Positions 17,619-26,228 of a stretch of 38,688 bases of DNA are shown one piece after another. Source of the stretch: JBDNJM01 sp041687755 (lineage in GTDB: Bacteria > Planctomycetota > UBA1135 > GCA-002686595); assembly GCA_041687755.1 (NCBI GenBank), contig JBDNJM010000022.1:1-38688 (forward strand), read 5' to 3'. The notes beneath the pieces are model-generated. The model did not search any database, was not told the origin of the DNA, and worked only from the letters and a program-made list of their open reading frames with translations. Made by a program: the position numbers and the translations under genes. Every line of letters begins with the position of its first letter. The first letter of the stretch is position 1.

Positions 17619-19625
17619 ATGTCCGACCTCGACCTGCTCGCCATCAACACGATCCGGACCCTCTCGATCGATGCGATCCAGAAGGCCAACTCCGGCCACC
17701 CCGGGCTACCGATGGGTGCCGCGCCGATGGCCTTCGTGCTGTGGCAGCGGCACCTGAAGTTCGATCCCGCTGAGCCCAACTGGCAGGACCGCGATCGTTT
17801 CGTGCTGTCGCCCGGCCACGGCTCGATGCTGCTCTACTCCCTGCTGCACCTGTACGGCTTCCCGCTCCCGATGGAGGAGCTGCAGAAGTTCCGCCAGTGG
17901 GAGAGCCGCACGCCCGGGCACCCCGAGTTCGGGCACACGGCCGGCGTCGAGGCGACCACCGGACCGCTCGGTCAGGGCAGCGTCAACGCGATCGGAATGG
18001 CCATCGCGGAGCGCTTCGCCGCGCAGCGACTCAACCGCGGCGAGCACAAGCCCGTGGATCACTTCACGTACGCGCTCGTTTCGGACGGCGACCTTATGGA
18101 GGGCCTCAATTACGAGGGCGCCTCGCTCGCGGGTCACCTCGGACTCGGCCGCTTGATCTACCTCCACGACTCCAACGACATCTCGCTCGATGGCCCGCTC
18201 GAGCTCGCCTTCAGCGAGGACACAGCGATCCGCTACGAGGCAGCCGGCTGGCACGTGCAGACGGTGGCCGACGGCGACACCGACCTCGAAGGTATCGACG
18301 CGGCGATCGCTGCCGCAAAGGCCGAGACCGCCAAGCCCTCGCTGATCATCGTCAAGACCACGATCGGCTACGGCTCGCCCAACAAGGCCGGCAGCAGCAG
18401 TTCGCACGGCTCGCCCCTGGGGGCCGACGAGGTCGCCGCGACCAAGCGCGCGCTGGGCTGGGACCCGGAGCACACCTTCTACGTTCCCGGCGCAGTGCTG
18501 GAGCACACGGCCACGGCCAGCGGCCGCGGCGCCGCGGCGCGCGCCGACTGGGGCACCCGCTTCCAGGCCTTCGAGGCCGCCCATCCCGACCTCGCGGCCT
18601 CCGCCAAGCTCGCCGACCTGGGCCTGCTGCCGGAGGGCTGGAACGAAGACCTCGTGCGCTTCGAGCCCGGCGAGAGGGTCGCGACGCGCGACGCCGGCGG
18701 CAAGGTCCTGAATGCGATCGCTGGACGCCTGCCCTGGCTGCTCGGCGGCGACGCGGACCTGTCCGGCTCGACCAAGACCTCCCTGAAAGGCGAGGGCGAC
18801 TTCCACGACCAGGCCGATTCGCCCGCGCGCAACGTGCGCTTCGGCGTGCGCGAGCACGCGATGGGCGCCATCGCGAACGGCATCGCGTACCACGGCGGCG
18901 CGCGCTGCTTCACCGCAACGTTCTTCGTGTTCAGCGACTACATGAAGCCTGCTATTCGCCTCGCGGCGATGAACCACCTGCCCGTCGTGTTCGTGTTCAC
19001 CCACGACTCGATCTACGTCGGCGAGGACGGCCCCACCCACCAGCCGATCGAGCACCTCGCCGCCCTGCGCGCCGTGCCGAACCTGAACGTGATTCGGCCC
19101 TGCGACGCGGAGGAAACCCGCATCGCCTGGGAGGTCGCCATCGAGGATCAGGAGCGGCCCACGGTGTTGGTGCTGACCCGCCAGAAGCTCGAGACCCTCG
19201 ACCGCAAGGTGTTTGGCAACGTGGAGCAGGCCCGCCAGGGCGCCTACGTGCTGTCCGAGAGCAGCGCCCACGTCGCGGCCGTCACGCTCGTCGCGACCGG
19301 TTCCGAGGTCCACCTGGCCCTGGCCGCCAAGCCGCTCCTCGAGGCCGCCGGCCACGCCACGCGCGTGGTCTCGATGCCGAGCCAGGAGCTGTTCGAGGAC
19401 CAGGAGCCCACCTACCGCCGCAGCGTCCTGCGGGACGAGGGCCTGACGGTCTCGATCGAGGCGGGCTCGACCTTCGGCTGGGAGCGCTACACCGGCCGCC
19501 GCGGCCTCACCATCGGGCTCGATCGCTACGGCGCCTCGGCGCCCGCCGAGGTCATCGCCGAGCACCTCGGGCTCACGCCGGAATCCGTCGCGGAGCGCGT
19601 GATCCAGGCGCTCAGCGCCGTCTGA
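17619..19625 (+). CDS. tkt: transketolase
   Basis: The 668-residue protein is a full-length thiamine-diphosphate transketolase that moves two-carbon ketol units between sugar phosphates in the pentose phosphate pathway. Signatures are the N-terminal IDAIQKANSGHPGLPMG, the His of SPGHGSMLLYSLLH, the ThDP/metal motif GDGDLMEGLNYE, the catalytic Glu region VREHAMGAIANG and DSIYVGEDGPTHQPIEHLA. The ATG at 17619 gives the standard N terminus. It is divergent from the metzincin gene with a 176-base spacer and has no Shine-Dalgarno. A weak hairpin follows the stop. Nothing is unusual apart from its placement next to secreted-protein genes. Confidence 0.98.
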   Translation: MSDLDLLAINTIRTLSIDAIQKANSGHPGLPMGAAPMAFVLWQRHLKFDPAEPNWQDRDRFVLSPGHGSMLLYSLLHLYGFPLPMEELQKFRQWESRTPGHPEFGHTAGVEATTGPLGQGSVNAIGMAIAERFAAQRLNRGEHKPVDHFTYALVSDGDLMEGLNYEGASLAGHLGLGRLIYLHDSNDISLDGPLELAFSEDTAIRYEAAGWHVQTVADGDTDLEGIDAAIAAAKAETAKPSLIIVKTTIGYGSPNKAGSSSSHGSPLGADEVAATKRALGWDPEHTFYVPGAVLEHTATASGRGAAARADWGTRFQAFEAAHPDLAASAKLADLGLLPEGWNEDLVRFEPGERVATRDAGGKVLNAIAGRLPWLLGGDADLSGSTKTSLKGEGDFHDQADSPARNVRFGVREHAMGAIANGIAYHGGARCFTATFFVFSDYMKPAIRLAAMNHLPVVFVFTHDSIYVGEDGPTHQPIEHLAALRAVPNLNVIRPCDAEETRIAWEVAIEDQERPTVLVLTRQKLETLDRKVFGNVEQARQGAYVLSESSAHVAAVTLVATGSEVHLALAAKPLLEAAGHATRVVSMPSQELFEDQEPTYRRSVLRDEGLTVSIEAGSTFGWERYTGRRGLTIGLDRYGASAPAEVIAEHLGLTPESVAERVIQALSAV

Positions 19626-19637
19626 TCGGCGCCAGAA

Positions 19638-19655
19638 GAGGGCCTTCTTGCCCTC
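19638..19655 (+). terminator. short hairpin after tkt
   Basis: Six-base arms GAGGGC and GCCCTC enclose a CCTTCTT-like loop 13 bases past the tkt stop. The stem is short and no T run follows, so this is a weak terminator candidate. Confidence 0.3.
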
Positions 19656-19705
19656 CCGAAACCGAGCTAGCGGCTCTCAGCCCGCGCACGCCCCACGTAG
19701 GGGGC

Positions 19706-19711
19706 TATGCT
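19706..19711 (+). promoter_or_regulatory. candidate -10 element of the GT-C/TPR gene
   Basis: TATGCT lies 127 bases before the ATG at 19838 and matches the hexamer at 2641. No -35 match is evident 17 bases upstream. Confidence 0.25.
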
Positions 19712-19837
19712 TTGGCCCCCCCCCACCCCGCTCGGCGACCCTCCCGAGGTCCCAAGCGGCGGCCCGAGCGGCGCGCTAAGCGTCCGCCTCCTATCCATTT
19801 AGAGCCAGTCGGCCCACTCAGCCGGAACGCCTGCACC

Positions 19838-22800
19838 ATGAGCAGCCAAGCCTCCCCCTCCGACGCCACCAACGGGCCCGAGCCCAGCGCCCTCGCCCGC
19901 ATCGCGGTCGCCGTCCTCGCGCTGGCCTTCTTCATCTGGCCCTTCCTCGTCTCCCAACCCCTGCGGGAAGGCGGCGCGGTCGGCAACGAGCTGATTCACG
20001 ACGGCCTGAAGCTCGTCACCCAGCACGAGGTGCTCACGCGCATCCCGAACGAGCCCTCTGCCCTGTTCGACACGCTCACCACGCCGTGGTGGGGATCGCT
20101 CGACCCGAAGCAGGCGCTCTACCGCCCGCTCAGCTCGTTCGTGCTCGGCCTCGGTGCGCTGCTCAGCGGCGAGCCGTACGACATGGAGAACCCGGGCCTC
20201 TCGCCCGTCCCGTTCAAGCTGTTCGCGCTGGCCCTCAAGGTGATCTGTTCACTGCTAGTGGTCGAGCTCGGCTGGCGCCTGCTGCGCAACGCGAAGGCCG
20301 CGTTCATCGCCGGCGCGTTGTTCGCAACTCTGCCCGTGCACGGTGAAGTCCTGTTCGACGTGGCCGGCACGGCCGAGCTGCTCGCCGCCGCCTTCTCGAT
20401 CGCGGCCTGGATCGCGTGGGTCAAGGCCGGCGATCGACCGCTATCGAATCTCGGCGGCGTGCTGATCGCCGCGCTGTTCGCGTTCCTCGCCTCGATGTCC
20501 AAGGAGAGTGCCTTCGCCCTACCGCTCGTGCTCTTCCTGAGCGATATCGGGAGCGCCCGCGCCGGCAGCTTCGCCGACGGCCTCAAGGCGGCCCTGGCCA
20601 AGCTTCCGGCGCTCGCCATCGTCGTCGCCGCGCTCGCCATCTCCCTAGGCATCCGCTACGCCGTCCTCGGCACGCTCTCCTCCACCTACGAGCCCTACAA
20701 CGAGCTGGACAACCCGCTCATCTTCGTGGATGGCATGACCCGGGCGATGAACGGCTTCCGCCTGACCGCGGCCAGTTTGCTGGTCATGGTCGGCATCAAC
20801 CCGCTCAGCTCCGGTTGGAACTACAACCTGGACTACAGCTACGCCCAGATTCTTCCCAAGGCCGCCCTCAGCGTCTGGAACCTCGTCGGACTCGCGTCCC
20901 TCGGGCTGATCGTACTGCTCTCGGTGGCGTTCTATTCGAAATGCCGCACGCGCGCCGGACTCGCGCTCGCGCTACTCGGCTCGCTGCTCCTGACCTCGAA
21001 CATTGTGTTCCCGATCGGAACGATCTTCGCCGAACGCCTGCTGTTCTTCCCCAGCGTGATCGTCGTGCTGTTCCTCAGCCCGTTCTTCGCGCGCATCGGG
21101 AAGGCGGGCGTCGCCGTCGCGCTCCTGCTCGCCCTCGGCGGCGGCTTCTGGAGCTTCAGCCGCGTCGAGCACTACGCGTCGCGACTGCAGGCCTGGTCCT
21201 ACACCTCGCGCACCACCGGCCGCGATTCGGCCCGGGCCCACTTCAACCTGGGCGTCGCGAACATTCAGGCCCAGATGACGGGCCCGGCCAACTTCAGCTT
21301 CGAGAAGGCCACCCAGCTGTACCCCAAGTTTGCCGACGCCTTCGCTGCGCGCGGCGCCCTCTCGACCATGCTGCTCGAGTACGACGATGCAGCCGAGGCC
21401 CTGCAGAGTGCGCTGGAGATCCAGATCGAGCGCACGGGGGGTCTCTACGTTCCCGAGGGCTCGGCCTTCGTCACCAACGACCCCAGCGTGCTGCTCTACC
21501 AGCTGACCCAGGTGCAGGCCGTCGATCCGGGGCTCCATCCCGATCGGCACCTCGCCTACCTCGAGGGCCTGCTCGCCGCCGGCTATCAGAGCCCCTACGT
21601 CCAGCACCGCCGTGCGGAAACCCTGCGCTCGCTCGGCCGCTTCGAAGAGTCGGAGCAAGCCTTCCGCGACAGCATCGCGATCGAGCCGACCCCCAGCGCG
21701 ATCGGCGCGCTCGTGCGCTTCCTGCGCCTGCAGGGCCGCGACGCCGAGTCCCGCCAGGTGCTCTCCGAGCAGCTCGCGCGCCTCGAGACCTCCGGCGTCC
21801 AGCAATCGGATGCCGCCCGCATCGAGTTCCTGCTGCTGCGCGGCGACGCCGAGCTCCTCGACGATCCCAAGCAGGCCCTCGCCACCTCGGAACAGGCCCT
21901 GGCCCTCAAGCCCACCCGCGAGCGGCTGTTCCGCACGCGCATCCTCGAAGCCCAGGCCCTGGCGGACATCGTCCCGACCTCGGGCGTCGAGCAGGCCCGC
22001 AACGACGTTCGCGCCGCCCAGGCCTGCCGCGAAGGCCTCGCCGCCTGGCCCGCCGAAACCGAGCTGCACGTCATCGCGCTGCAGGCCCTCGCCCAGTACG
22101 AGATGGCCCAGGATCGCCCCCAGGCCGCCCAGGCAGTGATCATCTCGCTGCTCAACCGCAGCGAAGCCGCCACCCTGCGAGCGCGGCTCGCGACCCTGCA
22201 GATCCGCGCCGGCGACCGCGAGGCCGCCGCAAAGAGCCTCGAGCTCGCGATCGAAGGCCTACAGCAGGCCGAAGCCCGCGGGCTCACCTCGCCCCGCATC
22301 TACCTCGAGACGCGCCTGATGCAGCTCCTGAACCTGCGCGCGCTGGGCACGGCAGAAGCCGAGGAAGCGCTCTCCGCCGAGCTTCTCAAGGAGTCGGCCA
22401 AAGGCAACCCGATCCACTGGACCGTTCTGATCCAGTGGTACCTGTCCCAAGACGAGTTCGACGCGGCCCGCGAGGCCGCCGACTCCCTGCGCGCGGCGCT
22501 CCCGCTCGAGGAAACCTCGGGCGCCGACGCCTTCGACGCCCTGATCGACCAGATGAACGCCGTCACCGAGCAGCTCAACCCGGAGCGCAACGACCCGGCG
22601 CTGCTCGAGCAGATGGCTAACATGCGCCTGGAAGTCCTGGACCGCCCGGGCGCCGAACGCGAACTCACCCGCGCCCTCGAGCTCACGACCGACGACGCCG
22701 ACGACGACCGCGCCCAGCGCCTGTTCCTGATGGCCCGCACCGTCGAGCCCGTCCAGGGTGGCCTAGCCGCCCTGCAGTATCTCGAGCAGGCCCTGGCCCT

Positions 22801-22903
22801 GCCGGGCGTGTCCGAGCAGGGCCGCGCGGCGATCAACCAGGCCGCCGAGCGCCTGCGGATCCTGACGGCCCAGGACACCCTGACGATGCCCGCAGCGAAC
22901 TGA
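19838..22903 (+). CDS. TMTC-like GT-C membrane protein with large TPR domain
   Basis: The ATG at 19838 gives 1021 residues. The first 450 carry about ten hydrophobic segments (for example AVAVLALAFFIWPFLV and ALAIVVAALAISLGI). The first long periplasmic-side loop has TPWWGSLDPKQALYRPLSSF, and a later segment has FPIGTIFAERLLFFPSV; YRPL and AERLL(Y/F)xPS are typical of TMTC-like proteins, which combine a GT-C glycosyltransferase-like membrane part with TPRs. From about residue 455 to the end come ten or more TPR-like helix pairs (ARAHFNLGVANIQAQMTG, YPKFADAFAARGALS). It may transfer sugars from a lipid donor to exported proteins, but no acidic catalytic pair is certain. The frame is open far upstream through tkt in another frame; that part is a shadow. 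A strong hairpin follows. Confidence 0.9.
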   Translation: MSSQASPSDATNGPEPSALARIAVAVLALAFFIWPFLVSQPLREGGAVGNELIHDGLKLVTQHEVLTRIPNEPSALFDTLTTPWWGSLDPKQALYRPLSSFVLGLGALLSGEPYDMENPGLSPVPFKLFALALKVICSLLVVELGWRLLRNAKAAFIAGALFATLPVHGEVLFDVAGTAELLAAAFSIAAWIAWVKAGDRPLSNLGGVLIAALFAFLASMSKESAFALPLVLFLSDIGSARAGSFADGLKAALAKLPALAIVVAALAISLGIRYAVLGTLSSTYEPYNELDNPLIFVDGMTRAMNGFRLTAASLLVMVGINPLSSGWNYNLDYSYAQILPKAALSVWNLVGLASLGLIVLLSVAFYSKCRTRAGLALALLGSLLLTSNIVFPIGTIFAERLLFFPSVIVVLFLSPFFARIGKAGVAVALLLALGGGFWSFSRVEHYASRLQAWSYTSRTTGRDSARAHFNLGVANIQAQMTGPANFSFEKATQLYPKFADAFAARGALSTMLLEYDDAAEALQSALEIQIERTGGLYVPEGSAFVTNDPSVLLYQLTQVQAVDPGLHPDRHLAYLEGLLAAGYQSPYVQHRRAETLRSLGRFEESEQAFRDSIAIEPTPSAIGALVRFLRLQGRDAESRQVLSEQLARLETSGVQQSDAARIEFLLLRGDAELLDDPKQALATSEQALALKPTRERLFRTRILEAQALADIVPTSGVEQARNDVRAAQACREGLAAWPAETELHVIALQALAQYEMAQDRPQAAQAVIISLLNRSEAATLRARLATLQIRAGDREAAAKSLELAIEGLQQAEARGLTSPRIYLETRLMQLLNLRALGTAEAEEALSAELLKESAKGNPIHWTVLIQWYLSQDEFDAAREAADSLRAALPLEETSGADAFDALIDQMNAVTEQLNPERNDPALLEQMANMRLEVLDRPGAERELTRALELTTDDADDDRAQRLFLMARTVEPVQGGLAALQYLEQALALPGVSEQGRAAINQAAERLRILTAQDTLTMPAAN

Positions 22904-22927
22904 CCTTCGCCGTGAGGCCGACCGCGC

Positions 22928-22986
22928 GTCGCCCGCCCCCTCTCCACCCCCCGCGCATCTTGCGGGCCGGAGGAAGGGCGGGCGAC
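22928..22986 (+). terminator. strong hairpin after the GT-C/TPR gene
   Basis: Perfect 11-base arms (22928-22938 and 22976-22986) enclose a loop with a smaller inner hairpin (CCCGC/GCGGG). It starts 25 bases past the stop and is followed by TTGCGTT, so it is a likely intrinsic or structure-assisted terminator. Confidence 0.5.
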
Positions 22987-23040
22987 TTGCGTTCCAGCCC
23001 GCCCGGCCTACGTCCCTCCGACGGCTGAGGCGATCTGCGC

Positions 23041-23046
23041 TACCCT
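23041..23046 (+). promoter_or_regulatory. candidate -10 element for a leaderless transcript
   Basis: TACCCT lies only 6 bases before the ATG at 23053. Transcription from the usual 6-8 bases downstream would begin at or next to the start codon, giving a leaderless mRNA. No -35 hexamer is obvious. Confidence 0.3.
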
Positions 23047-23052
23047 GCCGGA

Positions 23053-23988
23053 ATGCTCCGCCCCACCCTCGCCCTCGCCCTCGGCTCCCGCGCCCTTCAA
23101 CGCCTCGCCCCTGCGCAAGGCCTCGGGATTTCCCAGCGGCGCCCGCACCAGGCGACGCTGCCGCCGGCCTCTGAACAGCTCGAGGGCCAGAACTGGCTGC
23201 CGCTCGACGCCGAGCTGGTCCCTGAGTCGCTGGTGGAGGCCGCGCGGCTAGACCCGTTCCGCATCCCCGCCACGGCGGACCGCGAGGGCTACCACGAAGA
23301 CCGCCACCTCGACTACTGGATCAGCGGCCTGCACGACTACGAGCTGCTGCGCCAGACGGCCGGGCGCTTCGGGCTCGAGCTGGACCCCTCCAGCGTGCTC
23401 CTGGATCTAGGCAGCGCCTCGGGCCGCGTCGCTCGGCACGCGGTCACCCGCGGAGGGCACACGACCTGGGCGCTCGACATCAACGCCGCCCACGTTGCGT
23501 GGATGGCCGAGCATTTGGATCACTCCGAGCTGCGCGCGGTTCACCATCCGGCCCTCCCGCACCTTCCGCTCGCCGACCGCTCCGTGAACTTCGCGTACGG
23601 GCTCTCGGTCTTCACGCACATCGACGAGTTTGAGAGCGCCTGGCTCGCCGAGCTGAACCGCGTCCTCGCACCGGGCGGGATGGCGGCCCTGAGCGTGCAC
23701 ACGGAGCGGACCTGGGCGAACCTGAACCCCGACTGGACGCTGCACGAGTCGCTGGTCGTACGGCGCCGGCAAATCGTCGGCCGACGCGTCGAGGCCGACA
23801 CCTTCGACGCCCCGATGCCTGTGGGTCGCGAGGTCTTCCGGTGGCGCGCCGGCGGGCTGTACAACACCAACGTGTTTCACCACACGCAAGTGCTGCGGCG
23901 CGACTGGGGCCGCCTGTTCGAGGTGCTGGAGATCCTGCCCGAGGCCTCCGGCTATCAGGACCTCGCGCTGCTGCGCAAGCCGCACTAG
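23053..23988 (+). CDS. class I SAM-dependent methyltransferase
   Basis: The 311-residue protein has a methyltransferase core from about 110 to 225: motif I LLDLGSASGRVARH, the acidic end of strand 2 in WALDINAAHVAWM, LADRSVNFAYGLSVFTHID for motifs II-III, and LAPGGMAALSVHTE for the post-motif. The N-terminal 90 residues are Pro/Leu-rich, and the C-terminal part (VGREVFRWRAGGLYNTNVFHH) is typical of methyltransferases associated with sugar or polyketide-like substrates, but no substrate can be assigned. The ATG at 23053 is used because a -10-like hexamer sits just before it and the following residues form a plausible helix; a later start is possible. Its stop codon shares a hairpin with the convergent phosphatase gene. 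Confidence 0.9.
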   Translation: MLRPTLALALGSRALQRLAPAQGLGISQRRPHQATLPPASEQLEGQNWLPLDAELVPESLVEAARLDPFRIPATADREGYHEDRHLDYWISGLHDYELLRQTAGRFGLELDPSSVLLDLGSASGRVARHAVTRGGHTTWALDINAAHVAWMAEHLDHSELRAVHHPALPHLPLADRSVNFAYGLSVFTHIDEFESAWLAELNRVLAPGGMAALSVHTERTWANLNPDWTLHESLVVRRRQIVGRRVEADTFDAPMPVGREVFRWRAGGLYNTNVFHHTQVLRRDWGRLFEVLEILPEASGYQDLALLRKPH

Positions 23989-24035
23989 GCCGCTGGCGGT
24001 CGCCCCCGCGAGCGACCTTGCCGGGCAGGGCCTAG
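23985..24035. terminator. shared bidirectional hairpin across two stop codons
   Basis: CTAGGCC (23985-23991) pairs with GGCCTAG (24029-24035, read across the minus-strand stop), and an inner GGTCGC/GCGACC pair (23998-24003, 24012-24017) extends the structure. The two arms contain the stop codons of the methyltransferase and of the phosphatase. Confidence 0.45.
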
Positions 24036-24865
24036 CCGCGGCGAAACGCCAGCAGGCCCAGGTCGTCCGGCTTGCTCGGCTGCCCTTCCGCCTCGGTCAC
24101 CATGCGCTCGTGGACGGCCGACGCGATGCGGTCGAGCTTTGAGGTCAGGCGGCCGCGCGGCACGAGCGCGGCGATCTCCGCGGAGCGCAGGTTGTCGAAC
24201 AGCCCGTCGGAAGCAAGCAAGAGCACGTCGCGAGACTTGAGCCGAATCGTGGTGCTCACGCCCACGTGCATGGTCTCCGAGCCGATGATGTTGCTCACGA
24301 GGTGACGATCGCCGTGGTGCAGGGCCTCCTCGGGCTCGAGGACCCCGGCTTCCACGGCGAAGCCGACGGGCGAGTGCGGAATCGTCTCGCGCAGCAGCCG
24401 ACCGCGGCCGCCGATGATCAGGGCTCCGGAATCGCCGGCGTGGTAGAGCCGACAGCGGTGGCCGTCGATCTCGGCGGCCACCAAGGTGGAACCCGAGCCG
24501 GGCAGCTCGGCGAGCACGGCGCGGTTTGCCGCATCGAAGCCTGAGAGGATCGCGTCGGCGAGGGCCGGCTCGTCCTCATCTGGGTCGACGGCCGCGGACT
24601 TGAGCCCCGACAGCTCGCGCCCCAGGGCCTGGAGCGCCCGGGCCGCCGCCTGCTCGCCTGCGGCGTGGCCGCCCATCCCGTCGGCGAGCGCCAGCACGCA
24701 CCGGCCGCCGCCCAGATCGAAGAGCGCCAGCGCGTCCTCGTTCACCGATTGTTTGTCCGGCGAGCCGAGCGCGAACCAGGCCACCTCTCCCGCCGCGCAC
24801 TCGACGGCCCGGGGCTGTTTCAGCTCCGCTTCGAGCAGCAGCTGTCCGAACGCCTGTAGGCTCAC
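24032..24865 (-). CDS. PP2C-family Ser/Thr protein phosphatase
   Basis: The 277-residue protein has the PP2C/PPM metal-site motifs in order: SVNEDALALFD (about 40-50), LADGMGGHAAGE (60-71), GDSGALII (144-151), SDGLFDN (219-225) and the final Asp in KPDDLGLLAF. All metal ligands expected for two Mn/Mg ions are present, so it should be active. It reverses Ser/Thr phosphorylation in the cytoplasm; no signal or membrane segment is seen. It starts with a GTG that overlaps the stop of the kinase gene (GTGA), so kinase and phosphatase are translationally coupled, and their substrates should be shared. It is the last gene of the minus-strand carboxylase run. Confidence 0.95.
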   Translation of the reverse strand: MSLQAFGQLLLEAELKQPRAVECAAGEVAWFALGSPDKQSVNEDALALFDLGGGRCVLALADGMGGHAAGEQAAARALQALGRELSGLKSAAVDPDEDEPALADAILSGFDAANRAVLAELPGSGSTLVAAEIDGHRCRLYHAGDSGALIIGGRGRLLRETIPHSPVGFAVEAGVLEPEEALHHGDRHLVSNIIGSETMHVGVSTTIRLKSRDVLLLASDGLFDNLRSAEIAALVPRGRLTSKLDRIASAVHERMVTEAEGQPSKPDDLGLLAFRRG

Positions 24866-25659
24866 CGCTCGAACTCCCCCCGCTCCAGCAGGCGCTGAAG
24901 CTCCTCGCTCATTTCGACGGCGGTCGGGAAGCGGCGCTTGGTGTCGACTTCGATCGCGGTCCGAATCAGCTCGATCCCGCCCGGCTGCAGCTTGTTGCGC
25001 AGGCGCTGGGCATTGGGACCCGGCCAGAGGAACGGCCAGCCGGGCAGGGCGCCGGAGAACATGCGGTACAGCACGAGCCCAACGGAGAACACGTCGGATC
25101 GGAACGATGGACGCCCCATGGCCTGCTCCGGGGAAACGTAGCCGACCGTGCCGGTGCCTGAGGCCTTGAGGGTCCGCAGGGCCGTGCGCGCGATGCCAAA
25201 GTCAGCCAGGCAAAGGGTCTCCCCAGGCAACAGGATCATGTTGTCCGGCTTGACGTCCAGGTGCAGCACCTTAGCGGAGTGCGCGTAGGCCATCGCCTCC
25301 AAGAGCTGCTCGGCATAGAGCACTGCCATGCGCGTGGACAGCCGGCGCTTGAGCCGATCCGCCAGCGACTCCTCCCCCAAGGGGAAGACCATGACGAGCT
25401 GCCCGTTGATGTAGTCGGCACTCTTGAGCGGCAGGACCGCGGGGTGCTGGAGGGAGGCCGTCAGTCGCACCTCCTTCAGCACGAAATCATGACCCTCATC
25501 GCCGACTTGGCCTGCGTGGGGCACTTTGAGCGCTACATCCAGCCCCTCGAGCGTGTCGTGAGCCGCGTAGACGTTCGAGTTCCCGCCCTCGCCAAGCCGG
25601 CGCACGATCCTGTACTTCCCCAGCCGGGAGCGCGCGCGCAGCAGCTGGAAGGTCGTCAT
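24862..25659 (-). CDS. soluble Ser/Thr protein kinase
   Basis: A 265-residue Hanks-type kinase catalytic domain with little else. Visible residues are the glycine loop LGEGGNSN (22-29), Lys45 in VALK, Glu63 in helix C, the catalytic loop HLDVKPDN (133-140) and DFG (153-155), then GTVGYVSPEQ. The Arg of the usual HRD is Leu134, so activation may not depend on activation-loop phosphorylation as in RD kinases. Most bacterial relatives carry a transmembrane helix and sensor domain; this one has neither. It lies 28 bases downstream of the biotin carrier gene and overlaps the phosphatase gene by 4 bases, so co-transcription with the carboxylase genes is likely. Confidence 0.95.
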   Translation of the reverse strand: MTTFQLLRARSRLGKYRIVRRLGEGGNSNVYAAHDTLEGLDVALKVPHAGQVGDEGHDFVLKEVRLTASLQHPAVLPLKSADYINGQLVMVFPLGEESLADRLKRRLSTRMAVLYAEQLLEAMAYAHSAKVLHLDVKPDNMILLPGETLCLADFGIARTALRTLKASGTGTVGYVSPEQAMGRPSFRSDVFSVGLVLYRMFSGALPGWPFLWPGPNAQRLRNKLQPGGIELIRTAIEVDTKRRFPTAVEMSEELQRLLERGEFER

Positions 25660-25687
25660 GGGAAGTGCGTCGGGCGGGGCGACCCGC

Positions 25688-26197
25688 CTACTCGGGCGCT
25701 GCCGTGATCTTGAGCAGCTTCTCAGCCCCGGCGACGGCCTGGCCCTCGGTCACGTAGATCGTGTCGACCGTACCGGTGACGGGCGCGTCGATCTCGTTCT
25801 GCATCTTCATGGCCTCGAGGATCAACAGCGACTGGCCTTCCTGCACCTCGTCTCCGGGCTTTACGAAAATCTGCACGACGACGCCGGGCATGACGCTCTT
25901 GAGGTCGCCGCCTCCGCCCTTGGCCCGGGCCGCGGCCGCCGCCGCGCGCTCGCGCTCGTCCTCGATCTCGACGCGGTAGCGCGAGCCGGCGATCGTCAGG
26001 GCGCACTCGTGCGCGCCGCCGTCGATCGAGGCACCGTAACTGAACTGGCCGACCTGGAGGGCGATCTGCCCGTCCTCGTCGACCGCGTGATATTTCAGGT
26101 CGATCGGCTTGCCGTCCACGGTGATCAGGAGCTCACCGAGACGTTCTATAACCTCGACCTCGTGATCGTGATCGTTGACCTTCGCGAAGTACTTCAT
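25688..26197 (-). CDS. biotin carboxyl carrier protein of an acyl-CoA carboxylase
   Basis: The 169-residue protein ends with a biotinyl domain (about 98-166). Lys131 in EAMKM is the biotinylation site, and VMPGVVVQIFVKPGDEVQEG is the conserved strand pair before it. The N-terminal 80 residues form a beta-rich domain like the BT/linker region of propionyl-CoA carboxylase alpha chains, joined by an Ala-rich linker (RERAAAAAARAK). It carries carboxybiotin between the biotin carboxylase and the carboxyltransferase. It lies 31 bases after the biotin carboxylase gene on the same strand. Having BC, BCCP and CT on separate chains is common in acyl-CoA carboxylases of several phyla. Confidence 0.95.
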   Translation of the reverse strand: MKYFAKVNDHDHEVEVIERLGELLITVDGKPIDLKYHAVDEDGQIALQVGQFSYGASIDGGAHECALTIAGSRYRVEIEDERERAAAAAARAKGGGGDLKSVMPGVVVQIFVKPGDEVQEGQSLLILEAMKMQNEIDAPVTGTVDTIYVTEGQAVAGAEKLLKITAAPE

Positions 26198-26228
26198 GGG
26201 TGGGATGCGGTCGTCGGGAAGGCGTAGT

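Noticed and set aside
17897..19837. N-terminal extension of the GT-C/TPR protein through tkt
   Set aside because: The extension is an Arg/Pro-rich shadow of tkt; the real start with a hydrophobic segment is at 19838.
24032..25659. Kinase/phosphatase pair as part of a phage-defence system
   Set aside because: No nuclease, reverse transcriptase, NTPase or other defence gene is nearby, and spacing ties the pair to the carboxylase genes.
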